Source: Panopea generosa (lineage: Eukaryota; Mollusca; Bivalvia; Adapedonta; Hiatellidae). From it: 64,000 nt of DNA. Position numbers and translations under genes: made by a program. The notes beneath the pieces were generated by a model. The model made no database searches and was not told where the DNA came from. It was given only the letters and a program-made list of their open reading frames with translations. The stretch covers positions 74,146,886 to 74,210,885 of the forward strand of contig CM055899.1 in the NCBI GenBank assembly GCA_029582155.1, in the 5' to 3' direction. Each line of letters opens with the position of its first letter. Positions within the stretch are counted from its first letter, which is position 1. This document shows, piece after piece, positions 22,830 through 49,100 of the stretch.

Positions 22830-23690
22830 ATGTGACTATTGTCTATAGTCCAATGTGTGTGATGTCTATAGTCCAATGTGGCTGGTGTCTATAGTCCAAT
22901 GTGGCTAGTGTTTATAGTCCAATGTGGCTGATGTCTATAGTCCAATGTGGCTGTTGTCTATAGTCCATTGTGGCTGGTATCAATGTGGCTGATGTCTATA
23001 GTCAAATGTGGCTGGTGTCTATAGTCCATTGTGGCTGATGTCTATAGTTCAATGTGGCTGTTGTCTATAGTCCAATGTGGCCGTTGTCTATAGTCCAATG
23101 TGGGTTGTTTCTATAGTCCAATGTGGCTGGTGTCTATAGTCCAATGTGGCTGGTGTCTATAGTCCAAACTGGCTGGTGTCTATAGTCCAATGTGGCTGAT
23201 GTCTATAGTCCAATGTGGCTAATGTCTTTAGTCCAATGTGGCTGGTGTCTATAGTCCATTGTGGCTGGTTTCTATAGTCCAATGTTGCTGATGTCTATAG
23301 TCCAATCTGGCTGATGTCTATAGTCCGATGTGGCTGGTGTCTATTGTCCGATGAGGCTGGTGTCTATAGTCTGATGTGGCTGGTGTCTATTGTCCGATGT
23401 GGCTGGTGTCTATAGTCTGATATGGCTGGTGTCTAGTCCGATGTGGCTGATGTATTTAGTCCAATGTGGCTGGTGTCTATAGTCCAATGTGGCTGGTGTC
23501 TATAGTCCAATGTGGCTGGTTTCTATAGTCCAATGTGGCTGGTGTCTATAGTCCAATGTGGCTGGTGTCTATAGTCCAATGTGGCAGGTTTCTTTAGTCC
23601 AATGTGGCTGGTGTCTATAGTCCAATGTGGCTGGTTTCTATAGTCCAATGTGGCTGATGTCTATAGTCTAATGTGGCTGGTGTCTACAGT
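22830..23690 (+). repeat. 23-bp minisatellite
   Basis: About 37 units of TCTATAGTCCAATGTGGCTG plus GTG, with point variants (CCGATG, CTAATG). No higher-order order was obvious by eye. Confidence 0.95.
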
Positions 23691-24437
23691 AAGCAAGGTA
23701 GAGTGATGCTTTTTATACACTGCACTTCCTCTCAATGTCTTCAGTCATTGTGTGAAAATTCAACAAAAAATCTTGAATAGTTTTGGAGTTGTGCTCCGGA
23801 CAAGTAAATTTAATAAAGGGAGATAAAAAGAAAGCAAGGTAGAGTTACGGTTCTTGTACAATGCACTTCCTCTCAATGTCTTCAGTCGTTGTTTGAAGAT
23901 TCAACAAAATCCCTTGAATAGTTATGCTCCGGACAAAAGTGTAAATTTTATAAAGGAGATAATTCAAATGGAAAGCAAGATAGAGTTATGGTTCTTGTAC
24001 ACTGCACTTCCTCTCAATGTGTGAAGATTCGACAAAATCCCTTGAATAGTTTTGGACTGATGCTCCTGACAAAAGTATAAATTAATAAAGGGAAATAATT
24101 CAAAAAGTAAATGGTATATTTATGATATTTGGACACTCCACTTCCTCTCAATGTCCTCTGCCATTGTGTGAAGATGTAACAAAATCCCTTGAATTGTTCT
24201 GAAGTTATGCTCCAGACAAGTAAATTTAATAAAAGGGGTTATTCAAAAAGTAAGCAAGGTAGGGTTATGGTTCTTGTACAATGCACTTCCTCTCAATGTC
24301 CTCTGCCATTGTGTGAAGATTCAACAAAATCCCTTGAATTGTTTTGGAGTTATGCTTTGGACAAAAGTGTTATGGACGGACACACGCATGCACTAACGGA
24401 TACCTTTACCATATCCCCCTTCGCCTTTGGCAGGTGA
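23691..24437 (+). repeat. Dispersed repeat I with five units of about 140 bp
   Basis: Units start at AGCAAGGTAGAGT (23692, 23833, 23972, about 24100, 24253) and share GCACTTCCTCTCAATGTC and ATCCCTTGAATAGTT. It ends with a GGACGGACACACGC run and ATATCCCCCTTCGCC, as element ends of this kind do. Confidence 0.8.
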
Positions 24438-24777
24438 TAATAATATCAAGCACAATACAAAAACAATATATGTCCCACAGCAGGATTGAGGCATAAATAT
24501 ACTGGTACAATTCACATGATATTTCGCCAATCTATGCATAACCTCTCTCTCTCTGGCATCTTAGTGTACATTTTCAGTTAAAGCCAGTTGTTTGATGTCT
24601 ACCAGATTTTTGTTCAATTAATGTTTTGAAAATTCAAGTAGTTAGTTGGTATCATAGGAGGGTATACATTCTACCAATGGCGTAAACATTCTTAAAAACG
24701 CATTACCTCTATTTAAAGAAAACATGTAAGCCTACCATTCTTGAATTTTTATGTTAATGCGTCTTTATTTACTTATT

Positions 24778-25056
24778 CGCCGGGCCCCGATTAGCTCAGT
24801 CAGTTACGCGTCTGACTATCAATCCAGGGGTCGTGAGTTCGAATCCCCTGCCCGGCAACAGTCTCCGTGATGATTGATATACAACATTGTCATTCATCTC
24901 TCATAACTGATTCAAGTGGGAAAGTTATCAGTTACTTGCTGAGACAGGGTGTGCTCGAGTACTGGTTAATCCCAGGAAACAGTGGTTAGGTTAACTGATC
25001 GTCTGTTAGCCCTCGATGGCATAAAAATGACGCTAAATATTCAATCAATCAATCGA
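24778..25056 (+). repeat. Full-length SINE A with 13-bp target-site duplication
   Basis: The tRNA-like head carries box A TTAGCTCAGTC (24791-24801) and box B GTTCGAATCC (24837-24846). Next come a conserved core (TTCAAGTGGGAAAGTTATCA) and a TCAATCAATCAA tail. TTATTTACTTATT is repeated exactly at 24765-24777 and 25057-25069. The core resembles the central domain of SINE superfamilies reported in molluscs; naming the family needs a database search. It is not a free-standing tRNA gene. Confidence 0.9.
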
Positions 25057-25264
25057 TTATTTACTTATTGTTCGAGTTGGGAGGGTATAATTTCCGGCAC
25101 ATGCCCCAATTATAGTATATACTGGTTCCTCACAACAACCAATTAGTTATTTATTGATAAACAAATTATTACTATGAAGCATTAACTATTGTGGTAACAC
25201 GAAAAAGTGTAAAATAATAAATTGTACGCTAGTGTCAGTGATATCCATACTCCGCACACAACAT

Positions 25265-26170
25265 CAAATACACATATTTTTGGACAATTCTAGGGCCATA
25301 ATATTTCAAGAACTTGCTCAATAAATTATCTTAACATAATTACTGTGAACTTGTCCGAAATACTATGCTTATATAACTATTGTGTAAGTTTTACGAGGAT
25401 CAAATGAAAAATGAGGTTGCTAGAGTGCTTAAAAGGCAATAACTTTGACAGTAATTATCTGATTTGGCTAGTGTTCAAAACCTTGTTAGAGATATTATGC
25501 TTATATAACTACTGTGCAAGTTGGTGAGAATCAAATGAAAAATGCAGGTGCTAGAGTGCACACAGTCAAATACTGATTCTTTAATGTTTAAAGGGACATT
25601 ATTTGACAGTAATTATCTGATATGGTAAATTCAAGAACTTGTCCAAGTTATTATGCTTATATAATAACTACTGTGCAATTTGTTGAGGATCAAATGAAAA
25701 ATGTGGGTGCTAGAGAGCACACAAGGTAAAATATTGCATTTTTTAATGTTTAAAGGGCCATAACTTGGACATTAATTATCTGATTTGGTCAGTTCAAAAC
25801 CTTGTTCGAGATATTATGCTTATATAACTAGTGTGTGAGTTTGGTGTAGATCAAATGAAAAATGTGGGTGCTAGAGTGTACACAAGGTCAAATGGTGCAT
25901 TATTTAATGTTTCATGGGCCATAACTCTGACATTAATAATGAAACTAGCTTGGTGATTGGATAACATTCTCTTCATGAAATCGTGAAGGAACCAATTATA
26001 TGGTTGTATTGCGACTTTAAACGACGCTAAGCTAGTGTAATATCCCATGGGTGATAAATGGAAATTATTGGAATGGATTATGGGTAGGTATCCATTATGG
26101 TTATATAACTACTATAATTTTAGTGAAGATCCAATGAAAAATGCAGGTGCTACAATGCACACAACAAAAA
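25265..26170 (+). repeat. Dispersed repeat with about 150-bp units
   Basis: At least five units share TATTATGCTTATATAACTAC, GATCAAATGAAAAATG and GCTAGAGTGCACACA. It resembles the other intronic repeats in architecture but not in sequence. Confidence 0.7.
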
Positions 26171-26509
26171 GTTCACCTTGAGCTAAAAAGTGAAACAAGT
26201 ATTGGTACTAGTCTTTATATTACTTTTTTTAAAGTGAGACGAGTATTGTTTCTAGTCTGTTGCGTTAACTTGCAGTGAATTATGCATTTTTTACCAGCTA
26301 ACAAAGCAGTTTGTTATATGGTTTGGAATACCCTTTTATTTGCTCTTAGTCAGTTCTTCGACATTTGTTTATTCAACAATTACAAAGATAACCCCAGACA
26401 TGCATACCTTGATTTTGAACCAACACAAGACTGCAAGGCATGCCTGGAACCATGGTTGTCCACCAGTCATTAATTTGCTTCAAGTCAGTTTTCAAGTATT
26501 TTATAAACT

Positions 26510-26990
26510 GTTGGTGCTGGCTGCAGTAAATTCAGTCAACAGCACATTTATCAATCCAGAGGTCTTAAGTTAGAATCCCTGCCCAGTCGGTATCCGTGAT
26601 TCAGGACATTGCATCTAATTCCACCAGATTCAAGTGGGAAAGTTATCAGTTACTTGTGGAGAAAGGTGTCCTGGAGTATTGATTTCTATAACTTTCAATT
26701 ATCCCAGGAGGGTAGTTAGTAGGTTTGGGGTTTAACGCCATTTTCAACACTCAAGGTTATATATGGCATATACAGTTTTACTGGTGGAGGAAGACTTCAG
26801 ACCGAGTAGAACCATCATTCTTCTGCAACTGGAAACTTTCTCAAATAAAGTTTTTGGAGTAAGTGAGACTTGAACCTACAACCTTAGCAGTGAGAGGTTA
26901 GTGATCTTTAGATGGCGCCTTAGACCAGGTTAACTGATCATGTTAACCTTTGGTGGCATAAAAATTATGCTTAATATTCAATCAATATAA
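26510..26990 (+). repeat. SINE A copy interrupted by SINE E
   Basis: The left part is 26510-26725 and the right part 26937-26990 (AACTGATCATGTTAACC onward). AGGTT flanks the inserted SINE E on both sides. Confidence 0.8.
26726..26936 (-). repeat. SINE E, most complete copy, inserted in SINE A
   Basis: On the minus strand the head GGTCTAAGGCGCCATCTAAA, with a box B-like GTAGGTTCAAGTC, resembles a tRNA-Leu. The body carries GGTTCTACTCGGTCTGAAGT and the end GAAAATGGCGTTAAAC. The AGGTT target duplication is at 26721-26725 and 26937-26941. Confidence 0.75.
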
Positions 26991-28684
26991 TACTGTTGGA
27001 GGAGAACATTTGATTTTGAACAGTTGTGCCCTGAATGGTCCAGTATGAAAATTATATTGGAAAAACCTTAATTTTAACTCTCACAAAATGGAACTTAACT
27101 AGGTTATATTTAAAAAAAATCACACAGGTAATGCGATAAAATACAAAGTAGTGTTGTTTTCTGCATCTTTTATTTAAATAGTTTTCTTAGAATCATAGTA
27201 GTACATACAACTGCCCTGGATAGGATATTATTCAATTAAAGTTCTTATTTTTCTTTTAAAATAAAAATATATAAACAATGAAAGCGCCAGTTGAATTTTA
27301 CATTTCTCTATCCAGAGCATGACAAACACCATTATGTAGCAAAACCATGAATTTTGATTTGATAACACACTTTATTTAAAACTCTAAAAGGACTTCAATA
27401 ATATGTAGTATCACATTATTCAAATCAAAATCCATCTGTAGATAATTGTATAATGACAACTTTTAAACAAATGTAGTTTTCAATCTGCTTGCACATTAAG
27501 ACAATCACTGGTGAAATTTAATTTTGAATTGTTACAGAAAAATTTGAATTCAATTTTCAAGTCAACAAATCAAGATCAAGATGAAATGAATAAGATATTT
27601 ACCATATTTATATATTCAACACAAAGTTTCTATCAACATGTCATGGTTCCCAGTGTTCTTTTAGTAAAAAAGTTCAATTTTAGTCTATGACCTATTACAC
27701 CACTTTCTATACACATGTCTTTGTTGACTTAGGGCCAACACTTGCAGGTAAAGTTCTGTCATTTATATACATTTTTACATATCTGAACTGTTATAAATCA
27801 ACTGGCAATAGCTTTACTGCATATAAAACATGATCTTGAGATACTTTTGGTTCTCATTCTCAATTAAAGGAATATACCCTTATGAAAAAATTATTAATTT
27901 CAAACAAGTTCAGTTATGTAATTAAAATTCAAAGTAGAATTATGTTCACTTCACCATTGCTTCGATAAATTGACAAAAACTTCAAAAGTAAAAGTAGTCG
28001 GCACCAAGGAGTTTCTCAATGTGAAATGAGCATACAAAATTAGATAAAATGTAGAAGTTACCATAGCCTAATCATGGATTTTTTTTATTAAATACAGATT
28101 CACATATCAATTTTTTTCTTTACGATACTGCAAAATATTTATGCACCAAAAAACCCACAACAAGTTGTAATACAATCCAAACCAACCACATTAGACTAGG
28201 GCAACTCCTTTAAAATAATATGTGGATTAATACAACAGATATTTTCTAATAATTTACATCGCATAAAAGTTCCCTGCAGTAGATTCAATATCAAGCAAGC
28301 GTAAAATGTATCACATGCCAAATTATTAACCAAACTACAAAATAAATAATTGAAAGATGACCCATGTTATTTTATATGTAGAATATCTGTATATTGGTTT
28401 GAACCACCCAACTTCTGCAGTCTCTCGCATCACACCGAGTTCCAAAGAGCACAACGATGTCGAAATCTCTACTCAGCTCTTCACATGAAAGTTTTTCTCT
28501 CTTCAATACTTTAAATTTACAAAAAGCACTATTCAACTTATGCATGTGGTAAATAAGTCGGGAGTGTTTCGAGATTCACAAATTTCATGAATTTGTTGTC
28601 AAAAACAGACTTTATTACACTTATGTCATTAGTCAATCACTGTAGATATGGAGAAAAGTGCAATATCCAATTTAAGAGAAAGTT
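26991..28684 (-). other. AT-rich stretch after RAN stop; possible long 3' UTR
   Basis: This 1.7 kb stretch shows none of the repeat families seen elsewhere in the window and no ORF of note. On the minus strand it follows the RAN stop directly. AATAAA-type signals occur at about 28084-28089 and 27169-27174 (minus strand). A RAN 3' UTR of 0.6-1.5 kb would fit, but this is inference. Confidence 0.3.
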
Positions 28685-43201
<14,517 letters not shown>

Positions 43202-43679
43202 TATTGGTAGTTCTTTTCTGAAAATAATAATTGTCACCTTTCACACTTCATCATTTGTCAAGATTGTTAAGTATTTCAACTTTTATAAGGTGAAGTATCA
43301 CACCCTTCAAAATTGGCCCATACTTATGACAAATTATGGAGTTATGTATTGAAATTTCAACAAAAATATTGGAAATCACCCCACCCACTTCGAACATCTA
43401 GACGTTTGTTGGTAAACACGAAATTCTACGTTAAAAGCAAATAATTTCTAGGATAACCATTGAAACACATTCAATTTAATGATTGTCTGTTCAATATGAA
43501 ACAAAATAGTCAACGGCTGAAGCCAGTGGTATTTTAGTTAAAACAAATAAATAAAAATTTACTTTTACTTTCATAAATAAAAGAAGTCGAATAAAAATGT
43601 CATCGAAAGTTATATTACAAAAATACAATAGATACAACAATATCTATACCCTGAAAAACATGATGTTCAATATATTTAC

Positions 43680-43800
43680 CAGATACTAGCGTGTATGAAC
43701 GAGATGCTCGAAGATTTTCAACTGCGATCTAGATTATGGCGCAATATTCTCACGAAAATATTTCCGGAAAGAGTCAGTTTAAACCGGACTGGCGGGAATT
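43680..43800 (-). other. Candidate RAN non-coding first exon
   Basis: On the minus strand CTG|GTAAAT at 43680/43679 is a plausible donor that would join to the acceptor at 43218. Just upstream on the same strand are a TTTCCGGAAA palindrome and an E2F-like TTCCCGCC, as expected around a start site. The 5' end is not defined. Confidence 0.4.
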
Positions 43801-44153
43801 TTCCACTGACCTTGACACATTAAATATGTGGTTTAGTTTCCACTTTGTAATTAGTATGAAGACAATAATTATTGAAATTTTATAATAATAAAGCACAGGG
43901 AATAAGAAATGAAGTAAAAAAATATCATAAAACAGCAAAACGAAATATAAATTCGGAAAGCAGGAACCGGAAACCAATTCCTAACACACGCATGCGTACA
44001 TCATGCGCTTCAGACGGGAATGGTGTAGATATTAAAATTGTATCGATTTTTCCGTTTTAACATAACTCATGGCGGTTCAGTAGATTGTGGGATTATTAGT
44101 GGTATATTTTCATCAATCGGATACGCAAACCTAAAGGTTTTAGTGAATCTAGG
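43760..44153. promoter_or_regulatory. Candidate bidirectional promoter between RAN and syntaxin-1
   Basis: The two genes diverge from this interval, which carries none of the repeats typical of the flanks. Visible motifs are the ETS-like palindrome TTTCCGGAAA (43761-43770), an E2F-like GGCGGGAA (43791-43798), ACCGGAAAC next to CCAAT (about 43966-43978), an NRF1-like CACGCATGCGTA (about 43987-43998) and a YY1-like CATGGCGG (44068-44075). No TATA box stands out. Motif names follow vertebrate consensus sites; function is inferred. Confidence 0.5.
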
Positions 44154-44186
44154 ATGACAAAAGACCGCTTGCCGGCCTTAAAAGCG
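44154..44186 (+). CDS. STX1: Syntaxin-1 exon 1
   Basis: It encodes MTKDRLPALKA followed by donor GTAGGT. The context AGGATGACA has a purine at -3. A four-codon upstream ORF starts at 44069. The start was chosen by its match to the invertebrate syntaxin-1 N-terminus. Confidence 0.92.
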
Positions 44187-46161
44187 GTAGGTGTTTCCTC
44201 CCCATCAAATACCGGTGTCGAGGTTAAATGTACCCTTCAAAACAAATGTCAAAACAACTGTCAATATTTATATTATTAATTTGATGATAAATTTGCACAG
44301 AATTGAACCATATAGATATGGACCAAACGTATAATAAAGCTTAATGATCAAGAAAATTGCTCTGAAATGTTCACTGAATAGTAATGGCATATTTTGATGG
44401 GTCATGTTTACATTATGCAGAAGATGTTTGATGAACATTTTGTTTCCATTTAATAATATTTAGAGACTCCAAGGTTCTTTTATCAGAAATGGAGTGATGT
44501 GTTGTCTTGTTACAAAATCTTTTTGATTTACATGAAATTAGTATTGTTCATATCTTGGTGATTTCAGTAACGGTTCATTCTTCAGCACTGTAGCTTAGTG
44601 GGTGTAAGTTTTGATCAAGTCCTGTATCTGAAGGCACTTTTCCCATGATTTATAAAATGGTAATGAAGATTTGATGATGTGAAAATGCATATTAGCGGCG
44701 TATGGGAGGTAGGGGACTCCATGAGAAATGAAGAGGGGAGGTTAAGTGGTCTTGTTAGAAGAATATTTCTGCTTTAAGCAAACATCAAGATAGAATAATA
44801 TGGATGATAAGTCGCAAAAAAAAAAAAAACATCCCCAAAGTGTGTTGAGCAGAATAATGGGGAAAATTAAATAGCAATGTAACCACTTGTCACATTTAAT
44901 GGAGTACTTTATCTAACAGTAGTGTTGGAAATCTGGATATTTTTATGATTGATATTATTATTGATTTAATTGGACACTCTCGTGAAACTGATTATCAGTT
45001 TGATATTTTGAGATTTGAAATATTAAAAAAAAAATTCCTCCCAAATTATATGAAGAAAAAAACTATTGTTGATAGCTGATTGCTTTTTCAAGCTTTAAAC
45101 CAGCCAGTTATTGATTATCATTGATCATTTGTCAGTCAGTAACAAATACAAAGTCAGGGCTTGAAATTTCTAAAAATAGCTACCCGTTCTCCCTCTCCAA
45201 CATTTTTATATAAATGCTTCATATCAAAGAAATATAATGTCATTTTCGTAAATCTTACTGAATACTCATACGGACCAACTGTTTACTTGTCATGGCAAAT
45301 GGAAGAGTGGAATTTTCCAGCACTGAAAGTTTGTATGCATTTTTTTTTTTTACCTTTGCACTTTGAACTAGTAATTTTTGCGAGCCAATACAAAGTTTTA
45401 TGCCAGTTCACACATATATACTGCGATTTGACTGTCACATTTCAACACAGTCAAATATAATGCATAACAAGTTGGGATGCGTTTTTTTCCATGGCTCCCA
45501 AATTTTATTTTGCTAATTCCAAGGTGATTTGGTAGAATCATGCTATAACAACTGACAAGTTGCGTGTTCGATCCCAACATTGGCCCAATGCCTCTCATAA
45601 AACAATACTCAGTACTGGTTGTACCAAGGAAACGGACTCGAGAGCAGTTTATATAGGCTGTGAGCTTTCATCGCAATTGAGCTTAAATAAATCAGTATAA
45701 ACTTTATAATGCAAACTGGCTTGATAATATGTTCCTATGATTACACAATCATAGTATCACTTTTAATTGATTTATGCCATCTGCTCTGTTATTCACATAT
45801 AAATTTGTCTCGCATTATTGTCATGTTTTCACGATACGCCATTTTGTTAACCAGGTACCTTCTCTATATATAGCCAATGGGGGGGCAATATATAGGTTTC
45901 TCGGGAATTATGAGACTCATTTTGATCACATATGTAAAGTACACGATAAGATGATGGAAACCTAATGTTGATTTCAAAACAAACAGTAACGCAGTTCCCG
46001 GAAATGAAGAGCCACACAGCAATATAGATGGAACCATGTTATAAATACTGCGACTGTGAACAATCCCATATGTGGAATAAAAATCATCAGTTGAACTTTA
46101 TGCAGACATGTTTCCATCTGTTTCGTTCAATATATAGTGCAACTTATTGCAAATTTCCATC

Positions 46162-46196
<35 letters not shown>

Positions 46197-49100
46197 TATA
46201 TTTATATATATATCGATAATTTGGACAAAAATACCTTGTTTTGAAATAAAGACATTTTGCATCACATGATTCTATTCTAATAAGTTATATATAGCCTCCC
46301 CCTGGCCCATTGGTAATACTATATTTCCCCGGAGTGCAAACAAATGTCTTTGGGAAAAACTAGACAAGTAATATGTGATAAACAAGATAGACTGTTGATG
46401 GTCTGCGTAAATCATTTAAAAGCGATGTGTATATTGGTTGGAATAAACCTAATGAAATCGCAAAAACTTTGCCATTCAGTTTAAATTTTCAATCAATGCA
46501 TTCATCAATTGTTAAAAAGAGATTTTATCATAAAGCTGACCAATGGAAAATATCAATTTTAGATTTGGGACCCAATAACTAGAAAAAAAACGCATTCTAT
46601 CAAGCCATGAGTTGTTTCAGACAGTGCTAAGACCACAGTGTATTTCTCTAAATTACAATGATACATATATATATATATTCGTTTCACAATAAATTACACA
46701 ATATGTTGAAAGAAAACAGAAAGAAAAGACATTAACATTAATTCCCACTGATGATGTCACATGCTGTACATTTGGGGGTTTCCATAGCACAGTTATGTTA
46801 ATTTTGATCAAGTAAATTATTGAACCACTTTTTCTAATTATATATTTGGCAATCAAGGAGAACATCTTAGTGTTTAATAGTAATTATTCTGTATTATATT
46901 CAAGAAATTCCAGTAATACTGAGACATTTTGATATTTGTTACTAAATGCCATAGATCAGTGTTGCACATAAAGAAGCAACCATTGATCAATAGAGTGACT
47001 GATTATCCATAATTCAGGGTTTTTTTTACCTTATTAAATAAAGGCTGATATTTGGCTACTTCCCAATTAATAAATCATGTAATTTTTCGAAACTGAGGTG
47101 ATCAATTCCCTTAAAAAAAAAATGCAACCTTGATCTTAATTAACAGTGTTATGGTTTATTTTTAAGTTTGATTTTTTTCCCTCTTAATCTTGCTGTTTTT
47201 TTCCCCCAATTTCGAAAGCTTGGGCCTCTTCCTAGTTTACAAGAAAGAAAGTCCTTTCATATTAAAAAAAACACCTACCTGGGAAAAAGTAAACAATATT
47301 TAAATGTTGGCCTTAGTCCATTATAGCAATGCCATAATGTATATGTTTTACACAAAACACAGAGGAAGCATTTAAGCAAGATAGATACATGAAGTTTTAA
47401 GGACATTCTAAAATTTACTTACTGGCACTACCATATACCACAAGTACATACTAATATTATTAAACAAGTCAATGTAACATTTTCATAGTCCCTGTCTTAT
47501 GTGTTACATTAATGTACATGTATACATCTATGGAAGTTAAGGAACACTTACCTCAGTCCAGGTTGATTCAGGTTGAATGATGCATTTCTATCTGTTTTGA
47601 GCATAAATACATAAGGTCAGTAACTTGTAAATGGACAGAATTATTTCCTGTAATTACCACTGTTATTGTATTTAATTCCTAGCTTTAGGCTGTATTATGC
47701 ACAAGGGTATTTATATTTAACAATACAATTCACTCAGTAAAGCAATAGACAGCTTATCACTACCACATCTGCCATAGTGAGACTTCCTGTATTGTTGTTG
47801 ATTGTTGCTTTTTAAATTGTGCTTAGAGACACCTATTTAAATCAATGGTGCTAAACAAACAGCCTGAAGTGCTGTCACTAAAAAAGCGCACTCAGTTTTT
47901 GTGAAGGTGCCATTTTCATCCAAGAGATATTTGGATACTGTGCAGTCCTGCCACCTCATCCATGCAGACAATATAGCTGGACTTTTTCAAGTTGTAGACT
48001 CAGACTGGGGTTTAAAGGCCCCATTCATTCTGATGTCTTCCCCCACCAATAAAACTGGATGCTATATGTTCATTATACCTTGTAATATGATAAAAATGGC
48101 ATAAACCCATTGAAATAAATACCTTGTTAAAAATTAGCAAGTTTTAATGTCAAACTTCTGCAATTGGCAATTTATTATATATAAAAGCTGTTAATGCTAA
48201 CATTGTAGTCGCCATAACACCAATTTGAATTATTTGAGTTTGAATCGCCACCAGACCACCACCACCTTGATATACAGCATTGTGTCTCAATGTCAATCAT
48301 CTCTCACCCCTAATTCAAGTGGGAAAGGTTATCAGTTATTTGCGGAGATGGGCATGTTTGAGTATTGGTTAACCTTGCAGAATCCCAGGATGGTGATGTA
48401 AGGTTAGTTCAGAGCTTTTTTCCTGGGAATTGGGAAGAGTCCTAAGGGTCAAACCACTCAAGATTGAGAAAAACAACATGATCTGTGGGGCATTAGGAAT
48501 TTTTTCATAGGTTTAAAATAGCAAACTGGAAAATAAGGCATAAATCTGTTAACCTTTAATTATCAGGTATTACAATACTTCTTCATAACCAATAGGTTTT
48601 ATACCCTAATATAAGATACTGGTTAACCTTACAAAATTTCCACAGTTTGATTGAATATTTATCAGTTAAACTAACCACTGTTTCGTGGGATCCTGAAAGG
48701 TTAACCAGTACTCAAGCACACCCCATCTCCACAAGTAACTAATAACTTTCCCACTTGAAACAGCATTGAGAGATGAATGATAATGAGACACAAAGTCGTA
48801 TATCAATCGTCACAGATAGTCAGACGCTTTACCGACTGAGCCACTCAGTCCAGGAAAGAGATGTAATGTTAACTCGGAGCATATTCCCAGAAAATTGGGA
48901 AGAGACCTAAATCTTCGAGGTATGGAAAAAACAGCACGATTGATGAGAAATTCAGAGTTTTTAGGCAAACTGAAAAATAAAGCATTAAATAACAGTGTTA
49001 ACCATTAATTAACAGATATTACAATACTACTTCATGTGCAATTGTTGTTTTATGGTGTATAGTGTCACTTCCAACAGCTTTTCAGTCATTGCAACAGTAC

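Noticed and set aside
24781..24857. Possible true tRNA gene
   Set aside because: The head has good A and B boxes, but the stems are imperfect. It continues into a SINE core and tail with flanking target duplications, so it is the SINE head.
44069..44083. ATGGCGGTTCAGTAG as an alternative syntaxin start
   Set aside because: The frame stops after four codons. The ATG at 44154 gives the family N-terminus and correct phase.
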